A stretch of 64,000 nt of DNA from SZUA-430 sp044220975. Lineage in GTDB: Bacteria > Pseudomonadota > Alphaproteobacteria > Micropepsales > Micropepsaceae. The translations under genes and the position numbers were made by a program. The notes under the pieces are model-generated. The model had not been told where the DNA came from. It made no database searches and saw only the letters and a list, made by a program, of their open reading frames with translations. Positions 48,033-55,803 of the stretch are shown here, piece by piece (position 1 is the stretch's first letter; every line of letters begins with the position of its first letter). The DNA lies in NCBI GenBank assembly GCA_044220975.1, contig JBGAPZ010000006.1, forward strand, positions 1 through 64,000. The letters are read 5' to 3'.

Positions 48033-49418
48033 GTGAGCACGATAACAATGCAGGCGGCCGCGCATGCGGTCGCTGAGGCACTGCGCTCGGTCTCAGGGCC
48101 GGTATTCGCAGCGACCTGGATTGAACGGCGCCAGGCAAAACAGCTTGTTGTGCACGTCTCGACTACGTCGGGTCGGCGGCAGCTGAAATCTAATATTATC
48201 AGCGTCTTGAAGAACATTGGGGTCGAGAACGCCGCAATCCGTTTCCATGCGACGCCGGCCCTGATGTCGCCGCGCAGTCTTGAGGCGCTGGTTGCAAAGC
48301 TTGCCGACGGCGAAATCGCCTATGACCCGACGCAGTCACTGACGCGAGCAAAGGCGCTGGTCGATGCCAGCCATGCGGTGCGCGCTTCGCTGGGGGAACG
48401 GTTGCGCGGGCTCTTCTATGCACCGCATCTGCGCACTTATTACGTCACCTTGGAACCGTCGCGCGTGATCGCGGGCGACAAAGTGAAGGTCGCGGAACTC
48501 GCCTCCATCGAGCGCGCGGTAATCGCGGCGGTCACGGGTGCGTTCGGCGCACAGGAACTTCCTGCAGTTCGCGTCGGCTTCGGTTTGCCCGCGACAAGTT
48601 TGGTTGCGGTCGATCATCTGTCGGTCGAACGTGCGGAAACGCGGCTTGCGCGCTTCGTGAAGCGTTATTGGAAGCCGGTGACGGTTGCGGCTCTGTTCGG
48701 ACTTGGCGCGACGGGCGCGGCACGCGCCGACGATCCCGCTGTGGCTGCGCCCAATCTCAAGATCAGCGGACAGTTCGGCGAAATCCTCGACGACTATTCG
48801 TGGAATGTGCAGGGTCAGTTTACTGCACCGTTGGGTGAGAATTTCGGCGTCGCGTTCGAAGGCGGCGGCGGCGCGATCGACGGGCACGAGTACTACGGCG
48901 GTGGGGGCCATCTGTTCACGCGCAACCCCGACGCCTATCTGCTGGGCGTGTTCGGCGGGTACGCGGAGATGGGCGACTTCAACATCAACGTCGCGCGTGT
49001 CGGTGGTGAAGCCGAGTTCTATCTGTCGGCGCTCACGATTTCGGCGACGGCCGGCTATCAGTTTTCGTCAGCGCTTGGCGACGGGGCCTTCGGGTCGTTG
49101 GACCTGCGCTGGTATCTGACCAACAATTTCTACATTTCCGCTGGCGGCGAAATCGACGAAAACGACCGCAAATCTGTTAGCGCAGCGACCGAATGGCAGC
49201 CCGGCTTTGCGGCCTTACCCGGCCTCGCGTTCAATGCGCGCGGCGTTTGGGGCGAGGACGACTACCAAAGCGTCATGGGCGGGATGACTTATTACTTCGG
49301 CGAGACGGTCGATCTGAAAGACCGTCATCGCAAATACGATCCGGATTCTGCGTTGCTCCACCTGTTCCAAACGGTGCAGCAGGAGCAACAAAGACTGTGC
49401 GCCCAGTACGGGTGCTAA
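48033..49418 (+). CDS. Fusion protein: N-terminal soluble domain, buried signal peptide, C-terminal beta-barrel-like domain
   Basis: A 461-residue protein. Residues 1-200 are soluble, alpha/beta, and resemble no family I know (WIERRQAKQLVVHVSTTSG, IISVLKNIGVENAAIRFHATPAL, IERAVIAAVTGAFGAQELPAVRVGFG). Residues 209-232 read KRYWKPVTVAALFGLGATGA then ARADD, a textbook Sec signal peptide with an AxA cleavage site. Residues 235-461 are Gly/aromatic-rich amphipathic strands (FGVAFEGGGGAIDGHEYYGGG, YLLGVFGGYAEMGDF, MGGMTYYFGETV), like an outer-membrane barrel. The GTG at 48033 has GGGGG upstream. A GTG at 48657 sits exactly at the signal peptide but lacks a clear Shine-Dalgarno. The terminator at 49445 follows. 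Confidence 0.72.
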   Translation: MSTITMQAAAHAVAEALRSVSGPVFAATWIERRQAKQLVVHVSTTSGRRQLKSNIISVLKNIGVENAAIRFHATPALMSPRSLEALVAKLADGEIAYDPTQSLTRAKALVDASHAVRASLGERLRGLFYAPHLRTYYVTLEPSRVIAGDKVKVAELASIERAVIAAVTGAFGAQELPAVRVGFGLPATSLVAVDHLSVERAETRLARFVKRYWKPVTVAALFGLGATGAARADDPAVAAPNLKISGQFGEILDDYSWNVQGQFTAPLGENFGVAFEGGGGAIDGHEYYGGGGHLFTRNPDAYLLGVFGGYAEMGDFNINVARVGGEAEFYLSALTISATAGYQFSSALGDGAFGSLDLRWYLTNNFYISAGGEIDENDRKSVSAATEWQPGFAALPGLAFNARGVWGEDDYQSVMGGMTYYFGETVDLKDRHRKYDPDSALLHLFQTVQQEQQRLCAQYGC

Positions 49419-49444
49419 TTCGCCGTGCATGCCCCTCAACTTCC

Positions 49445-49473
49445 AAGGCGCGGAGCAATCCGCGCCTTTTTTT
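49445..49473 (+). terminator. Rho-independent terminator after the beta-barrel fusion gene
   Basis: AAGGCGCGGA (49445-49454), loop GCAA, and TCCGCGCCTT (49459-49468) form a perfect 10-bp stem followed by a run of T to 49473. It lies 27 nt after the stop at 49418. Confidence 0.93.
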
Positions 49474-49528
49474 CTTGGCCTGGGGATTTGCGAGCGCCTA
49501 AACAAGCGCGGTTCTCGAGAGTCGCGGC

Positions 49529-50704
49529 GTGGCCCTGAACGGCAAGACACTATTGTTTGCGTGGGAGCTTGGCGAAGGCTTGGGCCATTTGCCGGCGCTG
49601 AAGGCAATCGCGCTTGCGGCTAAGGCCGAAGGCGCACGACCCGTTTTTGCGCTGCGCGATCCTGTGCTTTCGCGCGCGTCGCTGGCCGAGATCGGCGCGC
49701 AAATATTGCCGGCGCCGTTCTGGCCGACGCCTTCGATGCCGACGATATTGAGCGGCACCTACGCCGATTTGATCGCTGCCAACGGATTCGCGTCGGTCCA
49801 GAATGCGCGCGCGTTGTTAGGCGCGTGGGATCAATTGTTTGACCTCGTGAAGCCCGACTTGATCGTATGTGAGCATGCGCCGGGCGCGGCGATTGCGGCG
49901 TTCGCGCGGATTCCCGTTGCGATCGTCGGCAACGGCTTTGTGGTCCCGCCCGCCGACGGTTCTGAGTTTCCGCCGTTCGAGGTGGGGCGCGGCGATGTCC
50001 AAAGACAAGCGCCGGTCCTTGCCGTGGTTTGCGAGGCGCTTGCTGCGCTCGGGAGGGCTGCGCCAACGACGATTTGCGAACCGTTCCGCGGTGTGTTCCG
50101 CGGCGTGTTTACCTTCCCGGCGCTCGACACTTATCGCCGCGTGCGGCGCGAGAAGGTATTAGGGCCCGTCGAGACACTCCCCGCGCTGACGCCGTTGCCA
50201 GCGAAGCGGAAGCTCTTTGCCTATTCGGCTGCGGATGCAGCAATGATCGAGCCGATGACCCAGGCGTTGATGTCGCTTGGACCGCAAGCGTGCGCCTATT
50301 TTCGCGGGTCGCTTGGCACGCGTGCCGCTGTGCTCCGCAGTCGTGGCGTCACGATATACGACGAAGCGCCGCCGCTCGCCGACGTGCTGCCCGAGGCGAG
50401 TGTCGTGTTCTCGCACGGCGGTAGCGGCTTTACGCATGCGGCGCTCGCTGCGGGACGACCCCACGTCGTCTATCCACGCCATTTTGAGGCGCATGCCACA
50501 GCGCGCGCACTCGAAGAATTGGGAGCTGGAATCTTGCTCACGCCGTTCGAGCCCAAGCGTTTTGCCGAGGCGGTCGGGCGCGCCAACGATAGCGCGGCGA
50601 TGCGCGATGCCGCACAGAAGGCGGGTGAAACGTCGCAAGCGTTTTTGAGCCAGTCGGCGCCGGTCGCGGCCGCAATTGCAGCTTTAGGCAACGCTCTTCG
50701 CTGA
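49529..50704 (+). CDS. Glycosyltransferase, GT-B fold (UGT-like)
   Basis: A 391-residue protein. The N-terminal Rossmann lobe begins LLFAWELGEGLGHLPALKAIALAAKAEG, the His-loop typical of GT1-like enzymes. The C-terminal donor-binding region reads VTIYDEAPPLADVLPEASVVFSHGGSGFTHAALAAGRPHVVYPRHFEAHATARALEELG (about 285-345), matching the HGGxGT..EA...G.P.v..P..-D.. pattern of UGT-type transferases. It should transfer a sugar from a nucleotide-sugar donor; the acceptor is unknown. The start is GTG at 49529 with GAGAG upstream. The C-terminal end is Ala-rich. Confidence 0.8.
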   Translation: MALNGKTLLFAWELGEGLGHLPALKAIALAAKAEGARPVFALRDPVLSRASLAEIGAQILPAPFWPTPSMPTILSGTYADLIAANGFASVQNARALLGAWDQLFDLVKPDLIVCEHAPGAAIAAFARIPVAIVGNGFVVPPADGSEFPPFEVGRGDVQRQAPVLAVVCEALAALGRAAPTTICEPFRGVFRGVFTFPALDTYRRVRREKVLGPVETLPALTPLPAKRKLFAYSAADAAMIEPMTQALMSLGPQACAYFRGSLGTRAAVLRSRGVTIYDEAPPLADVLPEASVVFSHGGSGFTHAALAAGRPHVVYPRHFEAHATARALEELGAGILLTPFEPKRFAEAVGRANDSAAMRDAAQKAGETSQAFLSQSAPVAAAIAALGNALR

Positions 50705-50711
50705 CCCGCGC

Positions 50712-50903
50712 CTACATCATGAACATTCGGACGGCGAACAGGCCAAAGTTGCCAATCAGAGCGCCGAATGTTCCACCTAGGATCGGACGTTTGCGCCAGA
50801 GCAACACGCCTAAGATGGCGCCGAGGATCGCGCCGGGCCAGCCGAGTACAGGCGAGAAAATAATGAGGTCCCACCAGGTGATATTTATGGCGATATCGGA
50901 CAT
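50712..50903 (-). CDS. Small membrane protein, 63 residues
   Basis: Starts MSDIAINITWWDLIIFSPVLGWPG and has two hydrophobic helices (about 10-33 and 40-60) joined by a short basic loop (LLWRKRP). Gly-rich helix packing (GAILGAILG, GGTFGALIGNFG) suggests a compact hairpin. No family recognised. I chose the ATG at 50903 rather than one at 50960, since the first 19 residues of the longer form are hydrophilic and the shorter form has GGCAGGGA just upstream. It is convergent with the glycosyltransferase. Confidence 0.6.
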   Translation of the reverse strand: MSDIAINITWWDLIIFSPVLGWPGAILGAILGVLLWRKRPILGGTFGALIGNFGLFAVRMFMM

Positions 50904-50971
50904 TCCCTGCCCCGTCTTGTGCGCGCGAGCGTAATCGGGTTCATCTGAGAACGCGAACACGAGGAAAATTC

Positions 50972-51982
50972 ATGCGGCGCGATCAAGCGACTCCGGCAGG
51001 CACTGTAACTCGGCTTTGGATCGACAGTGAGGTTTTGCGGAGCAACATGCTGGGCGATCCTACGCGGCGGATGATTGACCTTTATGTGCCGCATGGATCC
51101 GACGGACGCGGGTTGCCGCTGCTCGTCGACATCGTCGGCTTCACGGCGGGGGGACCTGCACACACGAATTGGAAGAATTTCGGCGAGAATTTGCCGGAGC
51201 GGCTGGACCGACTGATCGCGACGGGTGCGATGCCGCCGGTGGTCGCTGCCCTGCCCGATTGCTTCACGAAGCTTGGCGGCAACCAGTACATCAACTCGGT
51301 TGCGATGGGACGTTGGGACGATTTTCTGCTGCAAGAGGCGGTGCCCTTGGTCGAGAAGACCTATGGCTGCGGCGGCAAGGGTAAGCGCGGTCTCTTCGGC
51401 AAGAGTTCGGGGGGCTATGGCGCGATGGTGCACGCGTTGATGCATCCGGATTTCTGGAGCGCGGCCGCGTCGCATTCCGGGGATATGGCGCACGAGCTTT
51501 GCCACTTGCCGGAGTTTCCAGGCGTATTACGCGCGCTGAAATCGCATGGCGGCGATATCAAAGCGTGGCTTGAGACGTTCTTCGAGCAGAAAAAGACGAA
51601 GGACAAGGACGTGCACACGTTGATGATGTTTGCGATGTGCGCGTCATACGATCCAGACCCGTCGGCTTATATGGGCGTTAGGCTGCCGGTCGATCCGCAC
51701 ACCTGCGAAGTTATTCCGGAACGATGGGCGAATTTCATGAAGTGGGATCCGCTCGTCATGGCGGAGACGATGGGACCTGTGCTGAAGAAGCTGAAGGCGC
51801 TCTACATCGATTGCGGCGACGTCGATCAATACAACCTGGTGTACGGGGCGCGGCGGATGCACCGGCTGCTCAACTCCCAAGGCGTGCCGCACGTGTACGA
51901 GGAATTTCCGGACGATCACTCGTCTGTCGACTACCGGATGGACGTGAGCCTGCCCATTCTTGCAAAGGCGTTGAGCGGTTAA
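50972..51982 (+). CDS. Alpha/beta-hydrolase, putative esterase (EsteraseD/Fes-like)
   Basis: A 336-residue hydrolase. The central sheet includes MIDLYVPHGSDGRGLPLLVDIVGF, the oxyanion region, and the nucleophile elbow GLFGKSSGGYGAM with Ser at about 142. The C-terminal part contains KLKALYIDCGDVDQYNLVYGARRMHRLL and the catalytic His in EFPDDHSSVDYR (about 313). This is the arrangement of the putative esterase family (PF00756-like). Substrate unknown. It starts at ATG 50972 divergent from the small membrane protein. Confidence 0.83.
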   Translation: MRRDQATPAGTVTRLWIDSEVLRSNMLGDPTRRMIDLYVPHGSDGRGLPLLVDIVGFTAGGPAHTNWKNFGENLPERLDRLIATGAMPPVVAALPDCFTKLGGNQYINSVAMGRWDDFLLQEAVPLVEKTYGCGGKGKRGLFGKSSGGYGAMVHALMHPDFWSAAASHSGDMAHELCHLPEFPGVLRALKSHGGDIKAWLETFFEQKKTKDKDVHTLMMFAMCASYDPDPSAYMGVRLPVDPHTCEVIPERWANFMKWDPLVMAETMGPVLKKLKALYIDCGDVDQYNLVYGARRMHRLLNSQGVPHVYEEFPDDHSSVDYRMDVSLPILAKALSG

Positions 51983-52020
51983 CGGTTGCTCGCTTGCAGC
52001 CCGTTCGCCTTCTCCCTCAT

Positions 52021-52110
52021 TGTCATGGTCCGCGGGGGCGGACCACCCACGACTTGCGGCTTCGAACGCGCTAGATATTCGTTCGTGGCCCGCCTCCGCG
52101 GACCATGACA
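52021..52110. repeat. Degenerate copy of palindromic element family A, before gpsA
   Basis: The left arm (from 52021, TGTCATGGTCCGC then GGGGGCGGACCACCCACGA) and the right arm (ending 52110, CGCCTCCGCGGACCATGACA) are the same arms as in the perfect element at 59552-59640. The left arm has one substitution, the right arm has lost about 4 nt near TCGTGG, and the central loop is different. It lies between the esterase and gpsA, ending 13 nt before the gpsA ATG. Confidence 0.88.
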
Positions 52111-52123
52111 GAAAGAAGAAAAG

Positions 52124-53125
52124 ATGCGGATACGAGCGGCGATTCTGGGTGGGGGGTCTTGGGGTTCGACGGTGGCGTCGTTGGTCGCCAAGAATGTGCC
52201 CGCGACAATTTGGGCGCGCTCGGCCGAGACGGTCGATGAGATCAACGCCAAGCACACGAACGAGCGCTATCTGCCGGGCGCGCGGCTGACGCCGGCGCTG
52301 CGGGCAACGACCTCGATCGAAGAGGCTGTGCGGAGCGCCGACGTCGTTGTGATGGGCGTGCCGAGCCAAGCGATGCGCGATACGGCGCGCGAGGTAGCTA
52401 AGCACATTCGCGCCTGGGTGCCGGTGATCAGCCTCTCGAAGGGGCTTGAACTCGGTACAAAGCTTCGCATGACGCAGGTTATCGAGCAGGAGTTGCCGGG
52501 TCATCCGGCGGGCGTGCTCTCCGGGCCCAATCTCGCGCGCGAAGTGATGGCGGGGTACGCGGCGGCCAGCGTGATCGCGATGGAGGACGAGGTCATCGTT
52601 CAGGAGCTGCAAGCGATCTTCAAGACGGGGTTGTTTCGCGTCTACACGAATACGGATGTCGCGGGGTGCGAGCTTGGCGGTGCGTTGAAGAACGTGATGG
52701 CGATTGCGACCGGTATGGGCGACGGCGCGGGTGCGGGCGAGAACACGCGCTCCGCCGTTATTTCGCGTGCGCTGAACGAGATCACGCGGCTTGGCGTGCG
52801 CATGGGCGGTAAGCCCGAGACGTTCGCGGGGCTGGCCGGCATCGGCGACTTGATCGCGACCTGCACCAGCCCGCAGAGCCGCAACCGCACCGTCGGGTTC
52901 GAGCTCGGCAAGGGTCGCAAGATCGCGGACATTCTGTCCGGCATGCGGCAGGTGGCAGAGGGCGTGAAGTCGGCGAAGACGGTGCTCGCGCTCGGTGAAG
53001 AATACGAATGCGAGATGCCGATTGCGACGGAGGTCAACGGCGTCGTCAACGATGGGCGGACGGCGCAGGAAGCATTTCGCGGCCTGCTGAAGCGCGCGGT
53101 CGGCTCCGAGCGGGATCCCGGATGA
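52124..53125 (+). CDS. gpsA: Glycerol-3-phosphate dehydrogenase [NAD(P)+]
   Basis: A 333-residue cytoplasmic enzyme reducing dihydroxyacetone phosphate to sn-glycerol-3-phosphate for phospholipid synthesis. The NAD(P) motif is AAILGGGSWGSTVA (about 5-18), followed by WARSAE, the VVMGVPSQAMR strand, SLSKGLE, GVLSGPNLAREV (about 129-140), the catalytic Lys in CELGGALKNVMAIATGMGDG (about 186), and GLAGIGDLIATCTSPQSRNR. Normal length. It overlaps plsB by 4 nt, so product and next enzyme are co-expressed. The palindromic element at 52021-52110 lies immediately upstream. Confidence 0.96.
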   Translation: MRIRAAILGGGSWGSTVASLVAKNVPATIWARSAETVDEINAKHTNERYLPGARLTPALRATTSIEEAVRSADVVVMGVPSQAMRDTAREVAKHIRAWVPVISLSKGLELGTKLRMTQVIEQELPGHPAGVLSGPNLAREVMAGYAAASVIAMEDEVIVQELQAIFKTGLFRVYTNTDVAGCELGGALKNVMAIATGMGDGAGAGENTRSAVISRALNEITRLGVRMGGKPETFAGLAGIGDLIATCTSPQSRNRTVGFELGKGRKIADILSGMRQVAEGVKSAKTVLALGEEYECEMPIATEVNGVVNDGRTAQEAFRGLLKRAVGSERDPG

Positions 53126-55497
53126 ACGAGACCGTCTCTCCGCAGGTTTCCGGCGAACCGGTGCCGCAATGGCCTGCGGGGCCTGGCGTGCGCGTGGTGT
53201 TTCTGACCGACTGCACGACCGCAACGGAGCGCGGCGTGGTCGAGCGCTGGATCGCGCAGGTTCGGCCGAAGGAGACGACGGACGAGCAGGTTTCGTTCTT
53301 GGGGTTGCCGCAAAAGCCGGACGATGTGAAGCCTTTCGCGACGGCGCTCAAAGCGTATTTGAGCGACGCGGCTGTGCTTCTCGCGCCAGTTCGGATCGCG
53401 TGGTTGCCGCGCGAGCGTGGCGGCGAACGGACGGCGCGGCTTTCAGACCTCATCATGCTGCGCGACCCGCGTCACCCGCGCGAGGCCGATCAGAAGAAGA
53501 TCGTGGCCGTGGAGCCGGAGCGCTGCCGCTTGGTCGCGGGCGGTCCTGCGACGATCGGCGAGCTGAACGCGCGGGCGAAGGCTTCGGGCGATGCAGACGC
53601 CAGCGATGCGGACGCGTTTGCTGAGTTCGTGTCGCGCCAAGCGCGGTTGGCGCTGGAGCGTGCGGAGTACCGGCTGATCGGGCGGCGTTACAAGCTTCCG
53701 AGGCTGGTTGCCGAGCAGATCGCTGCGTCACGTCGCTTTCGTGACGGCGTGGCCGAGACGGCGGCGAAGCTCGGCCGCAGCAATGCGTCGGTGATGAAGG
53801 AGGCGGTGAAGTATCTGCACGAGCTTCGCACCGCGCACAGTCCGTTTTGGATCGACGTGATGATGCAGGTGGCGCGCGGCCTCTTTTCGCGCGGATATGG
53901 CGCCGAGGTCGATTACGATCAGGCGCAGATCGAGCGTACGCGGGCGGCGCTGGAGCGGGCACCCGGGATTATTCTGCCCAGCCACAAATCGAACCTCGAT
54001 TCCGCGGTGACGTCGGTTGCGTTCGCGGACAACCGTCTCGCGACGCCGACGACGTTCGGCGGCATCAATATGGCGTTCTGGCCGATGGGCACGGTTGCGC
54101 GCAAAGCGGGGCGGGTTTTTATCCGGCGCGATATCAAGGGCAATCCCGTCTACAAGTTCGTGCTGCGCGAGTATCTGGGCTATCTCGTCGAGAAGCGATT
54201 CAGCCTTGAGTGGTACATCGAGGGCGGGCGCTCGCGGACGGGCAAGTTGCTGCCGCCGAAGCTTGGACTGCTCACCTACCTCGTCTCCGCCTATCGCGAG
54301 GGGCGCGTCGAAGACTTGATGCTGATGCCGATTTCGATCGCGTACGATCAGCTGCATGAAGTGAGCGAGTACGCGGCGGAAGCGCAGGGCGGCAAGAAGA
54401 AAGCCGAGAACCTAGCTTGGTTCGTGCGATTTTTCCGCGCGCAGCGCAAGCCGTTCGGGCGCATCTATTTCCGCGTGGGCGAGCCGGTTTCGATGCGCGA
54501 GATGCTGGGACCGCCCGACGGCACGAAGACCGAGGGCGATGAGGAAACGCTTGCCACGCAGAAGGTCGCGTTCGAGGTGTCATGGCGGATCAACGATGTT
54601 ACGCCGATTACGGCGACGTCGCTGATTTCGCTCGTGCTTCTGTCGCATCGCGGCCGCGCGCTGACGCTGGCCCAAGTGAGCGAGGAGTTGGCGGAGTATG
54701 TCGCGTCCGCGACGCGACGGCGGCTGCCGCTGGCGCCGAGTGCCAAGATCAACGACATCGAGGCGACGCAGCGGGCATTGGATTCGCTTGTGCAACACAA
54801 GACCGTGCGCGAGCACAACGGCGGGCTTGCCACGGTTTATAGCATCGGTGCCGATCAGTATTTGGCGGCCGCGTTTTATCGCAACACGATCCTGCACTTC
54901 TTCATCAACGACGCGATCGCGGAGCTTGCGCTGCTGAAGGCTTGCGATGCCGAGGGCGATCGCGAGGCGGCGTTCTGGGACGAAACGTTCCGGCTGCGCG
55001 ATATCTTGAAGTTCGAGTTCTTCTTCAAGGAGAAGAGCGAGTTCCGCCGGAGCTTCGCTGCCGAGCTCGACGTGCTGGCGCCCGGTTGGCGCGAGGCACT
55101 ATCGAGCGGGCGCGAGGCGGTCGTGGCGTTGCTGAAGGCGGCGCGGCCGTTGACCGCGCACGGCGTGCTGCGCTCGTTCGTCGAGGCCTACACGGTGGTT
55201 GCCGATACGCTTGCCGCGCACGATCCGAGTTTCGTGGACGAGAAGAAGTTGCTCATCGAGTGCGGCGCGGTGGGGCGGCAGTATTTGCTGCAGAAGCGAA
55301 TCCAGAGCGAAGAGTCCGTGTCGAAGCACCTGTTCCAGACGGGGCTGCAACTCGTAAAGAACCAGAAGCTGATGGAGGCGACGGACAATGTCGCTGGGCG
55401 CCGGCGCGCATTCGCGGCCGAGCTTCGCGACATCATGCATCGCATCGACACGGTCGAGGCGCTCGGCGAAGAGCGCATTCGCGAGCAGGTTCGCTAA
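53122..55497 (+). CDS. plsB: Glycerol-3-phosphate 1-O-acyltransferase PlsB
   Basis: A 791-residue inner-membrane-associated acyltransferase producing 1-acyl-glycerol-3-phosphate. The HX4D catalytic motif is His288-Asp293 in LPSHKSNLDSAV. Other acyltransferase blocks follow: FWPMGTVARKAGRVFIRRDIKGNPVYK, FSLEWYIEGGRSRTGKLLPPKLGLL, and VEDLMLMPISIAYDQL. Length and the long helical C-terminal half are typical of PlsB (about 800). The start at 53122 is set by the ATGA overlap with gpsA. PlsB is more familiar in gammaproteobacteria than the PlsX/PlsY route, so its pairing with gpsA here is notable. Its stop overlaps the convergent UspB-like gene by 4 nt. Confidence 0.95.
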   Translation: MNETVSPQVSGEPVPQWPAGPGVRVVFLTDCTTATERGVVERWIAQVRPKETTDEQVSFLGLPQKPDDVKPFATALKAYLSDAAVLLAPVRIAWLPRERGGERTARLSDLIMLRDPRHPREADQKKIVAVEPERCRLVAGGPATIGELNARAKASGDADASDADAFAEFVSRQARLALERAEYRLIGRRYKLPRLVAEQIAASRRFRDGVAETAAKLGRSNASVMKEAVKYLHELRTAHSPFWIDVMMQVARGLFSRGYGAEVDYDQAQIERTRAALERAPGIILPSHKSNLDSAVTSVAFADNRLATPTTFGGINMAFWPMGTVARKAGRVFIRRDIKGNPVYKFVLREYLGYLVEKRFSLEWYIEGGRSRTGKLLPPKLGLLTYLVSAYREGRVEDLMLMPISIAYDQLHEVSEYAAEAQGGKKKAENLAWFVRFFRAQRKPFGRIYFRVGEPVSMREMLGPPDGTKTEGDEETLATQKVAFEVSWRINDVTPITATSLISLVLLSHRGRALTLAQVSEELAEYVASATRRRLPLAPSAKINDIEATQRALDSLVQHKTVREHNGGLATVYSIGADQYLAAAFYRNTILHFFINDAIAELALLKACDAEGDREAAFWDETFRLRDILKFEFFFKEKSEFRRSFAAELDVLAPGWREALSSGREAVVALLKAARPLTAHGVLRSFVEAYTVVADTLAAHDPSFVDEKKLLIECGAVGRQYLLQKRIQSEESVSKHLFQTGLQLVKNQKLMEATDNVAGRRRAFAAELRDIMHRIDTVEALGEERIREQVR

Positions 55498-55799
55498 AAA
55501 AAGGTCCAGCCAGCCATTTTCAAGATGGCGCCCGTAGCAAACAGCACAAATATGGCGCGCATTGAGTAAACGTAGCGCGTTAGTACCGGGTCACCAAGTT
55601 TCCGATGCTGTCCACTCAGATACACAAATTGCGCCGTCTTTAGGCGGGAGTTGGACGCGAAGCGCCAAACCTGCGGTTCGCCAAGCTCACGCCAGGTGGT
55701 CGCGTGATGGTCTCTCAACCGTGAAAACAGAGCGAGGGAAACGTACGCGAACCCGAGAACGAGAAGCAGCATCACCAATGAATGGTATGGCTCTGGCAT
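55494..55799 (-). CDS. Small two-helix membrane protein, UspB-like
   Basis: A 101-residue protein with an N-terminal helix (YHSLVMLLLVLGFAYVSLALF), a basic soluble loop (RLRDHHATTWRELGEPQVWRFASN, VYLSGQHRKLGDPVLTRYVYSM), and a C-terminal helix (AIFVLFATGAILKMAG). This helix-loop-helix layout with a Gln/Lys-rich centre resembles UspB, a stress-related inner-membrane protein, but the similarity is at pattern level. It lies just downstream (4 nt) of the HAD-PlsC gene on the same strand and convergent with plsB. Confidence 0.6.
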   Translation of the reverse strand: MPEPYHSLVMLLLVLGFAYVSLALFSRLRDHHATTWRELGEPQVWRFASNSRLKTAQFVYLSGQHRKLGDPVLTRYVYSMRAIFVLFATGAILKMAGWTFF

Positions 55800-55803
55800 G
55801 GAC

